In this document: piece by piece, positions 1-6,184 of the stretch | Position numbering within the stretch: position 1 is the first letter of the stretch | How the letters are laid out: every line of letters starts with the position of its first letter | Assembly (NCBI GenBank): GCA_030633365.1 | Contig: DAOVSY010000137.1 | Coordinates: 1 to 7,575, forward strand | Source: Spirochaetaceae bacterium | GTDB lineage: Bacteria > Spirochaetota > Spirochaetia > B11-G9 | DNA: 7,575 nucleotides | Reading direction: 5' to 3' | Notes under the pieces: model-generated | Database searches by the model: none | Seen by the model: only the letters and a program-made list of their open reading frames with translations | What the model was told of the DNA's origin: nothing | Made by a program: the position numbers and the translations under genes

Positions 1-1140
1 CATGCTGGAGATGAACTTCTAATTCTTACAGCTAAAAGACTACGGGATAGTTTACGTGACAGTGACAGAGTTTATAGATTTGGCGGTGATGAGTTTGTTA
101 TTTTAATACGAAGTATTAAAAACAGGAACCAGGCAGCTACAATAGCAGGGAATGTTCTTAATGAAATAAGAAAAATCTATACCTTAAAATCTTTACCTAA
201 TAAACCCAGGGTAAATATTGGCGTTAGTATAGGAATCTCAATTTTACCTGATAATGGATCTGATATTGATACTGCTACTAAAAATGCAGACCTCGCTATG
301 TATAAAGCTAAGGACACTGGTAAAAACAGATTCATTTTTTATAGTGAAGACCTAAATGCTGTTGCCAGTAATCGTTGGAATATTGAGCAGGGTATGAAGA
401 TAGCTATTACTAATGGTGAAATACAAATGTATTATCAGCCAATTATAAATGAGAAGGGTAAAATTAAGGCAGTTGAATCTTTAATTAGATGGTTTCATCC
501 AATAAAAGGTTATATTTCTCCGGAAAAATATATTCCTATAGCTGAAGAAACCGGATTTATTATAACAATGGGAAACTGGATACTTGAACGATCCTGTAGA
601 GATCTTAAAACAATAAATTCCACAACCTGGGGGAAGGATCTTTATGCATCAATAAATCTATCAGCCAGACAGTTTGATCATAAAGATTTAATAAAAACAA
701 TTTCCAATGTAATAAAAAGGACTGGTGTTAATCCTGATCATCTTAGATTTGAATTAACAGAAACAAGTATAATGAGTGCTCCTGAAAGGGTAAGAAATAT
801 AATGATATCTATTAAGAAATTATATCCGGGAATAAAATTTGTTATAGATGATTTTGGTACAGGATATTCATCTTTAAGTTATCTCTCTGATCTTCCTGCA
901 GACAGTTTGAAGATTGATTTATCATTTGTATCGAAATTATTTGAGAAAAATAATCAAAAAATTGTTAATTCGATTCTCAATCTTGCTGAGAGTCTTGAAT
1001 TGGAAGTTGTTGCAGAAGGAATAGAGGATAATGCACAAAGTGAATATTTTATAAATAAAAAATGCAATTCTCTTCAGGGCTTTTTATACAGTAAGGCTCT
1101 GAGTCTTGGTGATTTACATGAATATGGTCAAAAAGAGTAG
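1..1140 (+). CDS. GGDEF-EAL cyclic-di-GMP signalling protein (5' end missing)
   Basis: The reading frame is open from the first base to a TAG at 1138-1140, giving 379 residues of a longer protein; the N-terminal (sensor?) part lies outside the window. Residues 1-110 are the end of a GGDEF (diguanylate cyclase) domain: HAGDELL at the start, an intact GGDEF at residues 28-32, and a product-inhibition I-site RDSD at 19-22. Residues 130-375 are an EAL phosphodiesterase domain. Its motif is ESL (Glu159), and the other expected metal and catalytic residues are present: Asn219 (INLSARQF), Glu251 (ELTE), Asp283-Asp284 (IDDFGTGYSSL), Lys304 (LKID), Glu339 (AEGIE) and Gln359 (LQGF). Both domains therefore look catalytically competent, so the protein could make and/or cleave c-di-GMP; which activity dominates cannot be told. 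The ATG at 298 lies inside the GGDEF domain and is not the start. The gene converges on the next one with only 9 nt between stop codons and no obvious terminator. Confidence 0.95.
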   Translation, partial: HAGDELLILTAKRLRDSLRDSDRVYRFGGDEFVILIRSIKNRNQAATIAGNVLNEIRKIYTLKSLPNKPRVNIGVSIGISILPDNGSDIDTATKNADLAMYKAKDTGKNRFIFYSEDLNAVASNRWNIEQGMKIAITNGEIQMYYQPIINEKGKIKAVESLIRWFHPIKGYISPEKYIPIAEETGFIITMGNWILERSCRDLKTINSTTWGKDLYASINLSARQFDHKDLIKTISNVIKRTGVNPDHLRFELTETSIMSAPERVRNIMISIKKLYPGIKFVIDDFGTGYSSLSYLSDLPADSLKIDLSFVSKLFEKNNQKIVNSILNLAESLELEVVAEGIEDNAQSEYFINKKCNSLQGFLYSKALSLGDLHEYGQKE

Positions 1141-1149
1141 GTAAAAAAA

Positions 1150-1461
1150 TTATGACCTTTTAGATCTAAGTTCCGAAGCTTCTGCAAATTGTTCACGTAT
1201 CCAGGCTTCATCAATTAGCCCCCTTTCCAGTTGGGAGCTAATATTCTCGAGATATTTTTCTTCCAGATTATAAAGTTCAGCCTCTAGTTTCCCTGACCAA
1301 ATCTTAGTAGTAATTTCTAATGGAGTCTCACTAAATGATAGAATACTTATTGTTTGTTGATATGAAATAAACCATCTTATATCATCAATTTCAAGCCTGT
1401 ATTCTATCATTAAGTCCTGTATTAGTTTATTCATTTTGTTTATCGAGTCTTTTTCTGTCAT
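1150..1461 (-). CDS. Hypothetical 103-aa protein, start overlapping typA
   Basis: I do not recognise this small protein. It is 103 residues, soluble, without signal peptide, membrane segment or cysteines. It is predicted to be largely helical, with an acidic middle and C-terminal stretch (about residues 55-100) that could form a helix pair, and it ends in a basic tail (LRSKRS). The ATG at 1461 lies inside the typA coding region, overlapping it by 35 nt. No Shine-Dalgarno sequence precedes it or the next in-frame ATG (residue 10), so translation probably depends on ribosomes finishing typA (translational coupling). The stop codon TAA is followed on the minus strand by seven T residues, but no good hairpin precedes them. 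Its reality is supported by the tight fit between typA and the convergent GGDEF-EAL gene, leaving only 9 nt unused. Its function is unknown; co-expression with a ribosome-associated GTPase is all the context offers. Confidence 0.7.
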   Translation of the reverse strand: MTEKDSINKMNKLIQDLMIEYRLEIDDIRWFISYQQTISILSFSETPLEITTKIWSGKLEAELYNLEEKYLENISSQLERGLIDEAWIREQFAEASELRSKRS

Positions 1462-3253
1462 GAGCGGATAAAGCCACTTTTCTTATTCTTATACTTTTTG
1501 GAGTAACCTCTACTAATTCATCATCTCTAATAAACTGCAGGGCTCTTTCCAGAGTCATAGGTAAAATTGGTGAAAGAACAACTGCTTCGTCTTTACCGGA
1601 AGCACGCATATTTGATAGTTTCTTGGTTTTAGTAGGGTTTACGTTTAAATCACCTTCTTTGTTATGTTCCCCAATAACCATCCCTTCATATACCTTATCT
1701 CCGGATGTAATAAACATATTTCCTCTTGGTTCCAGATTAAATAATGCATATGGAACAGCAGTACCAGCTCTGTCTCCAACAAGACTACCGGAATATCTAT
1801 TCAGGAAATCACCTTTGTATGGTTCATAACCTGCAAAAGAAGAATTCATTATTCCAGTTCCTCTTGTGTCAGTTAGAAATTCATCTCTATATCCTATAAG
1901 CGATCTGGCTGGTGTTGAGAATTCTATCTGTACTCTTCCATTTTCATGATTTGTCATATTAACCAATTTGGCTTTACGTCTTGATAGTTTTTCTGTAACA
2001 ATACCAGTAAAAGTATCTTCGCATTGTATATATAAATGCTCCATGGGTTCCATTTTTACACCATCTACATATCTAAAAATAACCTGTGGACGACCTACAT
2101 TGAGTTCAAACCCTTCCCGCCGCATTGTTTCAATAATAATTGCCATTTGAAATTCTCCGCGGCCTTTAACTATATAACTTTCTTTGTCCTGAGATTCTTC
2201 AACCTGAATAGAGACATTGAGCAAACTTTCTTTTTCCAGTCTGTCTTTAATTTTCCCTGGTTGAACAAGCTTTCCTTCTGTTCCTGCCAGAGGAGAAGAG
2301 TTTCGTGAAAATTTCATAAATACAGTAGGTTCATCCACAGTAATTCTGGGCAGAGCCTTTGGCCTGTCTTTTGTACATATTGTATCACCAATATGTACAT
2401 CCTCAATTCCGGATATGACTACAATTTCTCCAGCTTCAACATTTTCAATTTCATTAAGTCCAAGTCCTGCATAACATTGTAATTTGGATATTTTAAGAGG
2501 AACTTCCTCTCCTCCCTTGTGAATACAGATAAGGTTGTTTTTTGAGTTAGTAGAGCCGTTTATTACTTTTCCTATAGCTAATCTGCCTAAATAATCAGAA
2601 TAGCTTAAATCTGAAACAAGCATCTGAAATGGTTCATCTTCTTTATATCTGGGCCCAGGAACTTCCTTAACAATCCTGTCCATAAGTACATGTAAGTTTT
2701 CTCCTGGTGTGTCCAGAGATTCCTGAGCAATACCATCCCGACCAATAGCATACAAAGCTTCAAATTCCATCTGTTGTTCACTGGCATCAAGATCTATTAA
2801 AAGGCTGTATACTTCATCCAGGACTTCAAGAGGTCTGGCATCTTTTCTATCAATCTTATTAATAACTACAATTACTTTTATTCCACTTTTTATAGCTTTA
2901 TCAAGGACAAATCTGGTTTGAGGTAATGGACCTTCAGAAGCATCTACAAGTAAAATTGCACCATCTACCATAGATAAAGCTCTTTCTACTTCTCCTCCAA
3001 AATCAGCGTGCCCTGGTGTATCAATTACATTTATTTTTATCCCGTTCCAGTCAATGGAACAGTTTTTAGCAGCAATTGTTATACCTCTCTCCTTTTCCAG
3101 ATCCATTGAATCCATAAGTCTGTCATCAGTTTTTTCACCTTTACGGAATAATCCACTTTGTTTAAACATGGCATCAACCAAAGTTGTTTTTCCATGATCT
3201 ACATGAGCTATAATTGCTATATTTCTTATACCTTTATTTTCTTTTCTATGCAT
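1427..3253 (-). CDS. typA: Ribosome-associated GTPase TypA/BipA
   Basis: This is a translational GTPase of the EF-G/LepA superfamily, known in other bacteria to bind the ribosome and help 50S assembly, especially at low temperature or under stress. With the start at 3253 it has 608 residues, the usual TypA length. G1 is AHVDHGKTT (16-24), the switch I region is RGITI (56-60), G3 is DTPGH (78-82) and G4 is NKID (132-135). A beta-barrel domain follows, then an EF-G-like domain with the TypA-typical GRGEFQMAIIIETMRREG. The TypA-specific C-terminal region includes LEPRGNMF and NPTKTKKLSNMRASGKDE, which excludes EF-G and LepA. The frame stays open upstream to a TTG at 3313, but the extra 20 residues are not TypA-like and lack a ribosome binding site, whereas the ATG at 3253 has AGTAGGT six bases upstream. 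It is divergent from yjbQ; no convincing promoter was seen for it. It probably forms an operon with the overlapping 103-aa gene downstream. Confidence 0.96.
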   Translation of the reverse strand: MHRKENKGIRNIAIIAHVDHGKTTLVDAMFKQSGLFRKGEKTDDRLMDSMDLEKERGITIAAKNCSIDWNGIKINVIDTPGHADFGGEVERALSMVDGAILLVDASEGPLPQTRFVLDKAIKSGIKVIVVINKIDRKDARPLEVLDEVYSLLIDLDASEQQMEFEALYAIGRDGIAQESLDTPGENLHVLMDRIVKEVPGPRYKEDEPFQMLVSDLSYSDYLGRLAIGKVINGSTNSKNNLICIHKGGEEVPLKISKLQCYAGLGLNEIENVEAGEIVVISGIEDVHIGDTICTKDRPKALPRITVDEPTVFMKFSRNSSPLAGTEGKLVQPGKIKDRLEKESLLNVSIQVEESQDKESYIVKGRGEFQMAIIIETMRREGFELNVGRPQVIFRYVDGVKMEPMEHLYIQCEDTFTGIVTEKLSRRKAKLVNMTNHENGRVQIEFSTPARSLIGYRDEFLTDTRGTGIMNSSFAGYEPYKGDFLNRYSGSLVGDRAGTAVPYALFNLEPRGNMFITSGDKVYEGMVIGEHNKEGDLNVNPTKTKKLSNMRASGKDEAVVLSPILPMTLERALQFIRDDELVEVTPKSIRIRKVALSAHDRKRLDKQNE

Positions 3254-3259
3254 TGATTT

Positions 3260-3266
3260 ACCTACT
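3260..3266 (-). promoter_or_regulatory. Ribosome binding site fixing the typA start
   Basis: On the minus strand AGTAGGT lies six bases before the ATG at 3253. The alternative TTG start at 3313 has no such sequence, so this site decides the start of typA. Confidence 0.6.
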
Positions 3267-3338
3267 GTAATTTGAGATTTCCATAAACTATCACCACTTT
3301 CTTTTTTTTGCAATACTGACCGCTGTTTTTCATAAATC

Positions 3339-3370
3339 TTGTGAGATAGTTCTAATTGGTATAATATAAT
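3339..3370 (+). promoter_or_regulatory. Promoter of yjbQ (extended -10)
   Basis: A perfect TATAAT at 3360-3365 is preceded by TGG at 3357-3359, making an extended -10 element. A second TATAAT overlaps it at 3365-3370. The best -35 is TTGTGA at 3339-3344, four of six matches with a short 15-nt spacer, which fits a promoter relying on its extended -10. Transcription would start near 3372, leaving a leader of about 20 nt. Confidence 0.6.
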
Positions 3371-3390
3371 AAAAAAAAGAGGAGGAGAAA

Positions 3391-3804
3391 ATGAAAAGTT
3401 ATAAAAAAGAGCTCTGGTTTAATACCCAAAATCGATATGAGCTTGTACATATATCCCGGGAAGTTGAAGATGCTGTTAAAGAAAGTGGTATTAAGGAAGG
3501 ATTATGTCTTGTGAATGCTATGCATATTACTGCAAGTGTTTTTATCAATGATAATGAATCCGGTCTTCATAGTGATTATCTTGAATGGCTGGAAAAGCTC
3601 GCTCCATACAGTCTTAAAGGATACAGACACAATGTTGGAGAGGATAATGGTGATGCTCATCTAAAAAGACAAATTATGGGTAGAGAAGTCGTAATTGCAA
3701 TTACTGACGGTCGTCTGGATTTAGGTCCCTGGGAAGCTGTTTTTTATGGTGAATTTGATGGGAAACGAAGGAAAAGGGTATTAATAAAAATTATTGGCGA
3801 GTAG
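3391..3804 (+). CDS. yjbQ: YjbQ family protein (UPF0047)
   Basis: This is a 137-residue single-domain protein of the YjbQ/UPF0047 family, full length for the family. Members are annotated as secondary thiamine-phosphate synthases on the basis of a weak activity of the E. coli protein; the true physiological role is unsettled. Family hallmarks are visible in order: [12 protein letters not shown] (from His45), the RHN at 79-81, [14 protein letters not shown] (84-97, with His90), and DLGPWE (110-115) leading into the basic C-terminal strand ending IIGE. The conserved histidines that form the presumed active site are therefore present. The ATG at 3391 is preceded by GGAGGAG at 3381-3387, a very strong ribosome binding site. 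It is transcribed alone, divergently from typA. Its TAG stop codon is the TAG of a GTAG that begins a perfect inverted repeat. There is no thiamine gene nearby to support the thiamine role. Confidence 0.93.
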   Translation: MKSYKKELWFNTQNRYELVHISREVEDAVKESGIKEGLCLVNAMHITASVFINDNESGLHSDYLEWLEKLAPYSLKGYRHNVGEDNGDAHLKRQIMGREVVIAITDGRLDLGPWEAVFYGEFDGKRRKRVLIKIIGE

Positions 3805-3829
3805 GGAACGGTTTAAAACCGTTCCCTAC
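3801..3829. repeat. Perfect 14-bp inverted repeat with GTAG ends (REP-like)
   Basis: GTAGGGAACGGTTT at 3801-3814, a single A at 3815, and its exact reverse complement at 3816-3829. In RNA the innermost pairs would open to give a stem of about 12 bp. Neither strand has a T-tract directly after the stem, so it is not a canonical intrinsic terminator, although its place between two convergent genes would suit one. The GTAG...CTAC ends resemble REP palindromes mobilised by RAYT-type TnpA_REP proteins, which carry a GTAG/GTGG tetranucleotide. The GTAG also supplies the yjbQ stop codon. A mobile REP origin is an inference from one copy. Confidence 0.6.
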
Positions 3830-3852
3830 CCGTCAAACAAAATATTTGCACA

Positions 3853-4326
3853 TTATTCATGTTTAAAAGTATCCATAAATTTATCTAAATCAATATGCTT
3901 CTCAAATAACTGTTTAACTTCTGCTATTTTTTTATCATCATAGATCTGGAGTTTTGTATTGGCGTAACCATCAAGAAGTATCTCCTCTGCACCAGCAGTA
4001 TCCTCTTCTACAACAAATGCAGGTATTCCAACATCAAGTATCATTTCTTCTATTTCGGAAGATAGAGAATACATTTTAGCAGATGTTAATATTAGACCTC
4101 CAAGTCTCCCTTTCATTTTTGCAGCGTATTTTAAAATCCTGGATCGTCTGTTACGGGACATTATTGCAATTAGGACAATATCTCCCGGGTCAATAAGTTC
4201 ATCAAGATCCATTACTTCAGAAACAAGAGATAGAATTTTTATATTATTTACTGGTTTATGCCAGAGACTGTCTTCAATATTTCCAATTATTTTATGATTA
4301 GTAAATCTTTTTCGCAGTAAATTCAT
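3853..4326 (-). CDS. DRTGG-type domain (C-terminal piece of frameshifted gene)
   Basis: The piece counted from its first ATG has 157 residues, but the same frame is open back to 4449, and nothing marks the ATG at 4326 as a genuine start: there is no ribosome binding site before it. Family features include DPGDIVLIAIMSRNRRSRIL (46-65), where this family usually carries GDR, and GRLGGLILT (73-81), which corresponds to the DRTGGLILT-like core with D and T replaced. IPAFVVEEDT (101-110) follows. DRTGG domains occur with BioD-like and CBS domains and in phosphotransacetylases, and are thought to be ligand-binding or regulatory; no reaction is established. On its own this fragment would probably not be expressed unless frameshifting occurs. 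Confidence 0.7.
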   Translation of the reverse strand: MNLLRKRFTNHKIIGNIEDSLWHKPVNNIKILSLVSEVMDLDELIDPGDIVLIAIMSRNRRSRILKYAAKMKGRLGGLILTSAKMYSLSSEIEEMILDVGIPAFVVEEDTAGAEEILLDGYANTKLQIYDDKKIAEVKQLFEKHIDLDKFMDTFKHE

Positions 4327-4424
4327 TGAAGGATTAAGTATTGTTCGAACCTTAGGAAGGTATCCCAGTATACTTACCGGTAGATCAGGTTGACTTCTAA
4401 ATCGTTTATTAACAAGATCTTCTG

Positions 4425-5018
4425 TTATGTATTTTTCATAGTTGGAATCTTATCTTCAATAACTTTATTAAATATAATTCCCCTTAGACGACTTCCCATA
4501 TGTCGAAAATAGGATAGATCTACTTCCATTTTATCAATAGCTCTGCCAACACCACCGCCGGAAATATAAAGGATATCTGCTCCTATCATATTACTTACAA
4601 CAGCATTTGATAAACCAACAATACTTCCAACACCGGGATGACCGGTTCCTTCTGCAATAATATATTTTTTATTTTTAAGAAAACTTAAAGCATTTTTTAT
4701 ACTATCAGATAGATTCTGAGTTAGTGTTTCCTGCATACCGGAATCAAGATACTCTCTGGTAAAAGTAGAAGGAAACTGCACTGGAGATATAATTTTTAAG
4801 TCAAGAGCAGGTATCTGGCTGAATTTATCAATTATTTGAGCATCTTTATCAATTGTAGTTCCATCATCAAGTTTAATTACCTGTTGCCCTACAGGTTTAA
4901 TATAACCAAGTTCTTCGCTTGGATATATTTTACTTAGCAGAGAGAGCAGACCTATACTTGTTACTGTTTTTCCTGAATGTTGATGTGCGCCTGAAATGTA
5001 GATAATCACAGGTTTCAT
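4425..5018 (-). CDS. BioD-like P-loop ATPase domain (N-terminal piece of frameshifted gene)
   Basis: This 197-residue piece belongs to the dethiobiotin-synthetase-like ATPases (AAA_26 type). The P-loop is GAHQHSGKT (10-18), with five residues between Gly10 and GKT as in BioD. KPVG (41-44) matches the BioD KPV strand. EGTGHPGVGS (123-132), SNA (137-139) and GGGVGRAID (154-162) are typical of the DRTGG-linked subgroup rather than of biotin-pathway BioD. IIFNKV (181-186) is the base-binding NK strand. True biotin synthesis is unlikely, since no bio gene is nearby; the substrate is unknown. The ATG at 5018 has GGAG five bases upstream (plus positions 5024-5027). Frame 1 stops at 4425-4427, and the last few residues (TMKNT) are out-of-frame sequence after the shift. 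Confidence 0.8.
   Translation of the reverse strand: MKPVIIYISGAHQHSGKTVTSIGLLSLLSKIYPSEELGYIKPVGQQVIKLDDGTTIDKDAQIIDKFSQIPALDLKIISPVQFPSTFTREYLDSGMQETLTQNLSDSIKNALSFLKNKKYIIAEGTGHPGVGSIVGLSNAVVSNMIGADILYISGGGVGRAIDKMEVDLSYFRHMGSRLRGIIFNKVIEDKIPTMKNT
4428..4449 (-). other. Frameshift site joining the two halves
   Basis: Only within these 22 bases are both frames open: the upstream frame stops at 4425-4427 and the downstream frame has a TAA at 4450-4452. A single missing base (or a -1 shift) here restores the protein. The stretch contains an A5 run (plus strand TTTTT at 4432-4436), the sort of place where indels or read errors happen, but it is not a standard XXXYYYZ slippery site in the required phase. 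Confidence 0.75.
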
Positions 5019-5042
5019 ATTAACTCCAATAGAATTTGTAAG

Positions 5043-5071
5043 ATTGTAAAATTATTTTATCTAATGTTCAA
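5043..5071 (-). promoter_or_regulatory. Promoter of the BioD-like/DRTGG gene
   Basis: On the minus strand TTGAAC (5071-5066) and TACAAT (5048-5043) are separated by exactly 17 nt; the -10 matches five of six positions. Transcription would begin near 5036, leaving a short leader of about 18 nt containing the GGAG ribosome binding site. Confidence 0.55.
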
Positions 5072-5122
5072 GCTGAGACTGAGAAAAAACAATATTTATA
5101 TTTAAAAACTGACCAATCTCTT

Positions 5123-5149
5123 TTTATTTATTGAATATATATAAATAAA
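5123..5149. repeat. 9-bp AT-only inverted repeat between divergent promoters
   Basis: TTTATTTAT at 5123-5131 and its exact complement ATAAATAAA at 5141-5149 are separated by 9 nt. It lies between the two divergent promoters and could be an operator, but perfect short palindromes of A/T only are easy to find by chance in such AT-rich DNA. The remainder of the 5072-5226 spacer shows only AT-rich sequence and no gene. Confidence 0.3.
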
Positions 5150-5226
5150 CAAATACAGAATTGGTATGTAATAAAAATAATTTAAACAAATAATAATATA
5201 AATATTATATTATGCATCACAATATA

Positions 5227-5255
5227 TTGACAAAAAGTATTAATAAAATTATATT
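5227..5255 (+). promoter_or_regulatory. Promoter of the formate/nitrite channel gene
   Basis: A perfect -35 TTGACA at 5227-5232, a 17-nt spacer, and TATATT at 5250-5255 (five of six). Transcription would begin near 5262, about 22 nt before the ATG at 5284. A 10-bp palindrome TTACATGTAA (5254-5263) overlaps the -10 and the predicted start, and could be a repressor site. Confidence 0.7.
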
Positions 5256-5271
5256 ACATGTAACAACTATT

Positions 5272-5278
5272 AAAGGAG
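5272..5278 (+). promoter_or_regulatory. Ribosome binding site fixing the channel gene start
   Basis: AAAGGAG lies five bases before the ATG at 5284. The upstream in-frame ATG at 5212 precedes the promoter itself and has no such site, so translation starts at 5284. Confidence 0.85.
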
Positions 5279-5283
5279 TTCTT

Positions 5284-6132
5284 ATGGCAGTAGATTGTAG
5301 AACACCAGCTAATACAGCAGAAAAATTATCAAAGTCTATTTGTGTAACAAAAGTAAATTCAAGTTTTCTTAAACTCATGATATTAGGTATATTTGCAGGC
5401 GTATTTATAGGGTTTGGAGCTCAGCTGGCAACTATGACAGGTCACGATATGAGTGGTTTTTTTGGGGTTGGTATTACAAAATTAGTAATGGGTATGGTAT
5501 TTAGTGTTGGATTGATTTTGGTAGTAATAGCCGGAGCAGAATTATTTACAGGTAATAATTTAGTTATTATTTCTGCATTGGATAAAAGAATTTCCTGGGG
5601 TAAGGTATTAAATCACTGGCTTATTGTTTTTGCTGCAAACTTCATTGGATCTATACTTATTGTGTATTTGATATATTATTCAGGTCTTTGGAAATCTGCA
5701 GACCATCAGGTAGGAGCATTTTCGTTGAAAATAGCCAATGCAAAGGTTAACTTATCTTTTGTTGAGGCTTTAACCAGAGGAATTTTGTGTAACTGGCTTG
5801 TTTGTCTTGCAGTTTGGATGGCAATAGCCTCAAGGTATGTTATGGGTAAGGTTTTTGCAATTGTATTCCCTGTAACAGCATTTGTTGCTTCCGGTTTTGA
5901 GCATTCAGTTGCAAATATATTCTTTATTTTTAAAGGGATTCTTCTTAAAGCAGAGCCTGAAGTTGTTGCAGCCTCCGGACTAAGTACGGAAAGTTTATCC
6001 AATTTAAACTGGGGTGGGTTTATTTTTAATAATCTTATTCCAGTTACAATTGGAAATATAATAGGTGGAGCATTTTTTGTAGCATTTTTATACTGGGTAG
6101 TTTATCTGAAACCTCAGAGAGAAAAGGAATAA
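5284..6132 (+). CDS. Formate/nitrite transporter family channel (FocA-like)
   Basis: This is a 282-residue inner-membrane protein of the FNT family, pentameric channels that pass formate, nitrite or hydrosulfide. About six hydrophobic segments are visible (roughly 28-50, 64-85, 108-132, 163-183, 188-213 and 248-275). Signature stretches are AGAELFTGN (83-91), NFIGSILI (119-126), GILCNWLVCLAVWMA (166-180), GFEHSVANIFFI (204-215) and NLIPVTIGNIIGG (250-262). The residues equivalent to E. coli FocA Thr91, Lys156 and His209, which control the pore, are Thr89, Lys154 and His207. Overall it resembles FocA more than NirC, so formate is the best guess, but the sequence alone does not settle the substrate. 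It has its own promoter and a strong terminator, so it is monocistronic, and it is divergent from the BioD/DRTGG gene. No pyruvate formate-lyase gene is in the window. The short cytoplasmic N-terminus carries Cys5 and Cys20. Confidence 0.93.
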   Translation: MAVDCRTPANTAEKLSKSICVTKVNSSFLKLMILGIFAGVFIGFGAQLATMTGHDMSGFFGVGITKLVMGMVFSVGLILVVIAGAELFTGNNLVIISALDKRISWGKVLNHWLIVFAANFIGSILIVYLIYYSGLWKSADHQVGAFSLKIANAKVNLSFVEALTRGILCNWLVCLAVWMAIASRYVMGKVFAIVFPVTAFVASGFEHSVANIFFIFKGILLKAEPEVVAASGLSTESLSNLNWGGFIFNNLIPVTIGNIIGGAFFVAFLYWVVYLKPQREKE

Positions 6133-6149
6133 ACTTATACTAATTAATT

Positions 6150-6179
6150 GCCTGAGAACACTAAGTTCTCAGGCTTTTT
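6150..6179 (+). terminator. Intrinsic terminator of the channel gene
   Basis: A perfect 10-bp stem, GCCTGAGAAC at 6150-6159 and GTTCTCAGGC at 6165-6174, with loop ACTAA, followed by TTTTT at 6175-6179. It begins 17 nt after the stop codon. It also sits just past the end of the convergent ACT gene and might act weakly on it, but the minus-strand T-tract is poor. Confidence 0.9.
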
Positions 6180-6184
6180 AAATT

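Larger units (their letters stand above)
3853..5018 (-). pseudogene. BioD-like P-loop / DRTGG two-domain protein gene split by a frameshift
   Basis: Two minus-strand reading frames (5018 to 4425 and the frame ending at 3853) are parts of one gene. The first frame ends abruptly after IIFNKVIEDKIP. The other frame is open through the gap from 4449 and continues the family pattern with YEKYITEDLVNKRF, then VSILGYLPK, then the DRTGG part. Restoring one base near 4440 gives a protein of about 388 residues with a BioD-like ATPase domain and a DRTGG domain, a known arrangement also found at the N-terminus of long phosphotransacetylases. Nothing else in either half is damaged and the promoter and ribosome binding site are intact. 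The break is therefore either very recent, a sequencing error, or a recoding site. I see no canonical slippery heptamer at the join. Confidence 0.8.

Noticed and set aside
1124..1160. Possible terminator between the GGDEF-EAL gene and the 103-aa gene
   Set aside because: Only a 5-bp stem (GGTCA/TGACC) with a loop of more than 20 nt; the seven-T run on the minus strand lacks a proper hairpin before it.
1160..1169. Palindrome TTAGATCTAA
   Set aside because: Inside the 3' end of a coding region, no loop, and easily expected by chance.
1623..2308. Plus-strand open frames opposite typA
   Set aside because: They lie wholly inside a well-conserved gene on the other strand, resemble no family and have no start signals.
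3254..3313. Longer typA start at a TTG (20 extra residues)
   Set aside because: No ribosome binding site, residues unlike TypA, and the ATG at 3253 has AGTAGGT at proper spacing and gives the usual family length.
3801..3829. Inverted repeat as a standard intrinsic terminator
   Set aside because: No T-tract follows the stem on either strand; the nearest minus-strand T-run is about 10 nt away.
5212..5283. N-terminal extension of the channel protein from the ATG at 5212
   Set aside because: It contains the gene's own -35, -10 and ribosome binding site, and the ATG at 5284 gives a normal FNT length.
5706..6002. 98-aa minus-strand open frame inside the channel gene
   Set aside because: It is an antisense shadow of conserved membrane segments.
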